DNA of 64,000 bases from Streptomyces celluloflavus (GTDB taxonomy: Bacteria > Actinomycetota > Actinomycetes > Streptomycetales > Streptomycetaceae). Shown here piece by piece: positions 61,329 to 64,000 of the stretch. Position 1 is the stretch's first letter; each line of letters begins with the position of its first letter. The DNA is taken from contig JOEL01000029.1 of the NCBI GenBank assembly GCA_000720995.1, positions 1 through 64,000 of the forward strand, read 5' to 3'. A model generated the notes under the pieces. That model was not told the DNA's origin, did not search any database, and saw only the letters and a list, made by a program, of their open reading frames with translations. The position numbers and the translations under genes are program-made.

Positions 61329-61937
61329 CTAACGGACGGTCCCCAGCTTCAGCAGTGCCAGCGCCGCCAGCAGCTGCACCGATACCGCGGTCGCGGCCTT
61401 GCGGGTCGGGAGATGGTGGTGGCCGCGGACCAGCAGCACCGCGAGGACGTAGCCGAAGCCCCAGGTCGCCCAGGTCGCTGCCTGCACGAAGGTGGAACCG
61501 GGCGGCAGCCAGGAGGCCATCGCCAGCCGGGGCAGATCGGTCACCCAGAACACCACGATGAACAGGCTCGCGGTCGGCGCGAAGCGGCCGCTGCCGCCGA
61601 GGGTGCGGGCGATGGCATGGGTCACCGCGCCCAGGACGAGGCTGGCGATCAGCACCCCGGCCTCGGCCAGCCCGGCCAGTTGCAGCGCATGCGTGCGGTT
61701 CACCGCCCACTGCTGCCGGAACGCGTCCATCGACAGCACCCCGAGCGCGCCGCTGACCAGACAGAGCAGCAGCGCCGCGCCCCACACGCTGCGGTCCCGC
61801 GCCTCGTCCAGGATCTCCACCGGCCGGTACCACAGCCCGATGAGGAGCCGGTGCCACCACAGACGGCGGCGCCGCGCGGGCTCGGGGGGCGCCGGCTGGA
61901 CCAGCGTGGGCGGCGGAGGCGGCGGAGGTGCGGACAT
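61329..61937 (-). CDS. Yip1-domain-like membrane protein
   Basis: This 202-residue protein has a Pro-rich N-terminus (eight consecutive-type prolines at the start) and then five hydrophobic segments with the Yip1-like order: RPVEILDEARDRSVWGAALL, LAEAGVLIASLVLGAVTHAI, GGSGRFAPTASLFIVVFWVT, LPPGSTFVQAATWATWGFGY and VSVQLLAALALLKLG. ATG 61935-61937 is the start. It is divergent from the VIT-family gene at 62022 (84-base gap), so the two may share regulation. Role unknown. Confidence 0.75.
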   Translation of the reverse strand: MSAPPPPPPPTLVQPAPPEPARRRRLWWHRLLIGLWYRPVEILDEARDRSVWGAALLLCLVSGALGVLSMDAFRQQWAVNRTHALQLAGLAEAGVLIASLVLGAVTHAIARTLGGSGRFAPTASLFIVVFWVTDLPRLAMASWLPPGSTFVQAATWATWGFGYVLAVLLVRGHHHLPTRKAATAVSVQLLAALALLKLGTVR

Positions 61938-62021
61938 ACGGCCGTTTCTACCACCGGCGAATTCGGCATGGCGTGGGGGCGTCGGCCGGAGCGCGGCCGG
62001 TACGGATGAGACGCTCGGCCG

Positions 62022-62738
62022 GTGAGCGTTCCGAGCCCCGGCCATGACGAGGCCCACAGCGGCGTACTGGGCGGCCGCCTCAACTGGCTGCGCGCCGCGG
62101 TCCTCGGCGCCAACGACGGTGTGGTCTCCACGGCCGGACTCGTCGTCGGCGTCGCCGGGGCCACCGGTGACAGCGGTGTCCTGCTGACCGCCGGGCTGGC
62201 CGGGCTGCTGGCCGGGTCGATGTCGATGGCCGCGGGCGAGTACGTCTCGGTCTCCACCCAGCGCGACTCCGAGAAGGCCGCGCTGGCCCTGGAGAAGCGC
62301 GAGCTGGCGAGCGAACCGCAGGCCGAACTCGTCGAGCTGACGGAACTGCTGGAGGGCAAGGGGCTGAGCACCGAACTGGCCCGCGATGTCGCCGCGCAGC
62401 TCACCGCGCACGACGCGCTGCGCGCCCACGCCGAGGTCGAGCTGGGCATCAACCCCGACGAGCTCACCAATCCCTGGCACGCGGCCGGTGCCAGTTTCCT
62501 CGCCTTCACGGTCGGCGCGCTGCTGCCGCTGCTGGCGATCGTGCTGCCGCCGTCCGCCGTGCGGCTGCCGGTCACCGTGGTCGCGGTGCTCGCGGCGCTC
62601 GCCCTGTGCGGCTGGTCCGGCGCCCGGCTGGGCGCCGCCCCGCCCGGCCGCGCGGTGCTGCGCAACGTCGTGGGCGGCGCGCTGGCGATGGCGGTGACGT
62701 ACGTGGCGGGGACGCTGCTGGGCGCGGCGGGGACCTGA
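62022..62738 (+). CDS. VIT1/CCC1-family transporter
   Basis: This 238-residue transporter is of the vacuolar iron transporter family: LNWLRAAVLGANDGVVSTAG, LLAGSMSMAAGEYVSVSTQR (the conserved SMAxGEYVSVSxQxD), then a long charged cytoplasmic helix (KAALALEKRELASEPQAELV) forming the metal-binding region, and three C-terminal helices. Members move Fe(II) or Mn(II) by proton antiport. GTG 62022 starts with the family-typical His-containing N-terminus (GHDEAHSGVLGGR). Confidence 0.92.
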   Translation: MSVPSPGHDEAHSGVLGGRLNWLRAAVLGANDGVVSTAGLVVGVAGATGDSGVLLTAGLAGLLAGSMSMAAGEYVSVSTQRDSEKAALALEKRELASEPQAELVELTELLEGKGLSTELARDVAAQLTAHDALRAHAEVELGINPDELTNPWHAAGASFLAFTVGALLPLLAIVLPPSAVRLPVTVVAVLAALALCGWSGARLGAAPPGRAVLRNVVGGALAMAVTYVAGTLLGAAGT

Positions 62739-62814
62739 CGCGGGGCCTCGCGCCTGTACGCGGCCGGGATCTGACGCGGGCTTCGCGCCCGTGCGCGGCG
62801 GATGCGGGGGGTCA

Positions 62815-63140
62815 GGACCGCCGGGCCCCGGACCGCCGGGCCCCGAACCCGTGCCCGTCCGGCCCGGAACCCGCGTCCGTTCGGCCCCGAACCCGCGCCT
62901 GTCCGGCCCTGAACCCATGCCCGTCCGGCCCCGAACCTGCGCCCGTCCGTGCCCGCCCCGGCCCTGAACGCGTGCCCGTCCCGGTCCGGAACCCGCGCTC
63001 GTCCGGCCCTGAACCCGCGCCCGCCCGGCCCCGAACCCGCGCCCGTCCGCGCCCGCCCGGCCCCGAACCCGCGCCCGTCCGCGCCCGCCCGGCCCCGAAC
63101 CCGCGCCCGTCCGCGCCCGTCCGCGCCGGTACGAGCCGGT
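62815..63140. repeat. GC-rich tandem repeats, including three 32-bp units
   Basis: From about 62815 the words GGCCCCGAACCCG and CGCCCGTCCG recur many times with variations. Three exact 32-bp units (beginning CGGCCCCGAACCCGCGCCCG) occupy 63026-63057, 63058-63089 and 63090-63121. No gene is supported between 62739 and 63211. Confidence 0.85.
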
Positions 63141-63211
63141 CTCCGTACGCCGGCCGCCGGCGCCCGACGGGTGTACGCCGCCGCCGTCCCGCCCCTCAGC
63201 CGCCGTACCCC

Positions 63212-64000
63212 TCAGCCGCCGTACAAGTCGCGGTAGGAGGGGAAGACGCCGCCCGGACCGTCCACCGTCTCGGCGGCGAGGGCGGCCTTGACCACGGCGC
63301 GGGTCAGGACGTCCGCACCGGCGGTCAGGATCTCGTTCAGCGCGCCGGCCTGCGCGTGCACCCCGAACGCCGGGTCGGCGAGCGCCTCGGCGGGGGCGAG
63401 CGGGCGGGCGGCGGTGGACAGGGCGAAGACCGTGTCGCCGTCGGAGAGCAGATGGACCGGGCGGATGGCGCGGGCCAGACCGTCGTGTGCGGTGCCCGCG
63501 AGCTTGTGGGCCTGGGCGCGGGTGAGGACGGCGTCGGTGGCGACGACGGCGAGCGTGGTGTTGAGCGGCGGTCGCACCGAGGCGGCCGAGCGGGCCCGGG
63601 ACGTCTCCTGGGCGGCGGCCAGCCGGCGCCGGGCGGCGGCGTGCACGGCGGCGGCCGGGAAGACCTCCGGGCCCTCGTGCAGCCGGCCGTACAGCGCGCC
63701 GGTTCGCGGATCGACGAACGAGCCCGCCGCGTTCACCGCCGCCAGCACCGCCACCGTGATGCCCGACGGCAGCACCGCGCTCGCGGTGCCGATACCGCCC
63801 TTGAACCCGCCTGCCACCGCACCCGTACCGGCACCCGTGGTGCCCTGCGCGGGCGGTGTGCCGGCCGCCGAACGCGCCGCCGCCTCGGCCGCCGCCCGGC
63901 CCAGCGCCGCGTCCGGGCGGGCCCGCCAGTCGCCGCCGCGCCCCAGGTCGAAGAGGGCCGCGGCCGGTACGACCGGTACCACCTGCGCGGGGTCGGGGCC
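63212..64000 (-). CDS. P1-family peptidase (DmpA-like), N-terminus beyond the window
   Basis: At least 260 residues with the layout of DmpA/BapA-type beta-peptidyl aminopeptidases (P1): VVPAAALFDLGRGGDWRARP, GFKGGIGTASAVLPSGITVA (conserved GxxGxGTAS), NAAGSFVDPRTGALYG and PPLNTTLAVVATDAVLTRAQ. Members autoprocess before a Ser/Thr nucleophile in such an NTT/GS element. The reading frame continues without a start through the right window edge, so the N-terminus is missing here. Stop at 63212-63214. Confidence 0.82.
   Translation of the reverse strand, partial: GPDPAQVVPVVPAAALFDLGRGGDWRARPDAALGRAAAEAAARSAAGTPPAQGTTGAGTGAVAGGFKGGIGTASAVLPSGITVAVLAAVNAAGSFVDPRTGALYGRLHEGPEVFPAAAVHAAARRRLAAAQETSRARSAASVRPPLNTTLAVVATDAVLTRAQAHKLAGTAHDGLARAIRPVHLLSDGDTVFALSTAARPLAPAEALADPAFGVHAQAGALNEILTAGADVLTRAVVKAALAAETVDGPGGVFPSYRDLYGG

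Overview
The window is high-GC DNA (third codon positions almost all G or C, frequent GTG starts, GGAGG-type ribosome sites) and reads as a chromosomal segment of a Streptomyces or a close relative. Supporting signs are a HrdD-type sigma factor behind a SigR-type promoter, LuxR-type two-component systems, DHA2 exporters paired with TetR or MarR regulators, an actinobacterial L,D-transpeptidase lipoprotein and a fruR-fruK-fruA operon.

Layout. 0-3.4 kb: a scar of an integrative element. A frameshifted tyrosine-integrase C-terminus faces the 3' end of a tRNA-Arg(CCU) gene, followed by decayed minus-strand coding sequence. 3.4-11.5 kb: a secreted S12 serine hydrolase, then an FtsX-type ABC exporter (permease plus ATPase) divergent from a histidine kinase/LuxR response regulator pair. 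A palindrome shared by the ABC/kinase intergenic region and the leader of a 55-residue membrane peptide suggests one regulon. A SHOCT protein, a stub of a flavin oxidoreductase and a LapA-like protein follow. 11.6-17.5 kb: a LysR regulator divergent from MaoC hydratase, CitE-type lyase, acetyl-CoA hydrolase-family CoA-transferase and a thiamine-diphosphate pyruvate oxidase-like gene. This set fits itaconate or another C5-dicarboxylate breakdown to acetyl-CoA and pyruvate. The last gene is broken by one extra copy of a 7-bp repeat.

17.5-34.7 kb: an M6 metalloprotease, a rhomboid-like protein, TetR/MFS and MarR/dioxygenase pairs with visible operators, two alpha/beta hydrolases, a questin-oxidase-like protein, a lipoprotein with a duplicated module, a methyltransferase remnant, a flavin/FMN-binding protein, a GNAT enzyme, hrdD, a 45-bp direct repeat and an IS1634-like element with 18-bp inverted repeats and a CTAG duplication. 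35-46 kb: an envelope-type cluster: sugar-nucleotide epimerase, an OmpR-type two-component system, a family 2 glycosyltransferase, a DUF2064 transferase, a methyltransferase, a GT87-like mannosyltransferase-type membrane enzyme, and two paralogous five-helix molybdoenzymes, each followed by a small membrane protein. A second, fragmentary IS1634-type transposase lies at its edge.

46-64 kb: the fructose PTS operon, CutA, an imine-reductase-like dehydrogenase, a TetR gene with an elaborate operator in front of a DHA2 exporter, an acyltransferase, the L,D-transpeptidase with a clear terminator, a family III CoA-transferase, a small membrane protein under a DosR/OsdR-like box, a Yip1-like protein divergent from a VIT-family transporter, a GC-rich 32-bp tandem repeat, and a P1-family peptidase cut by the window end.
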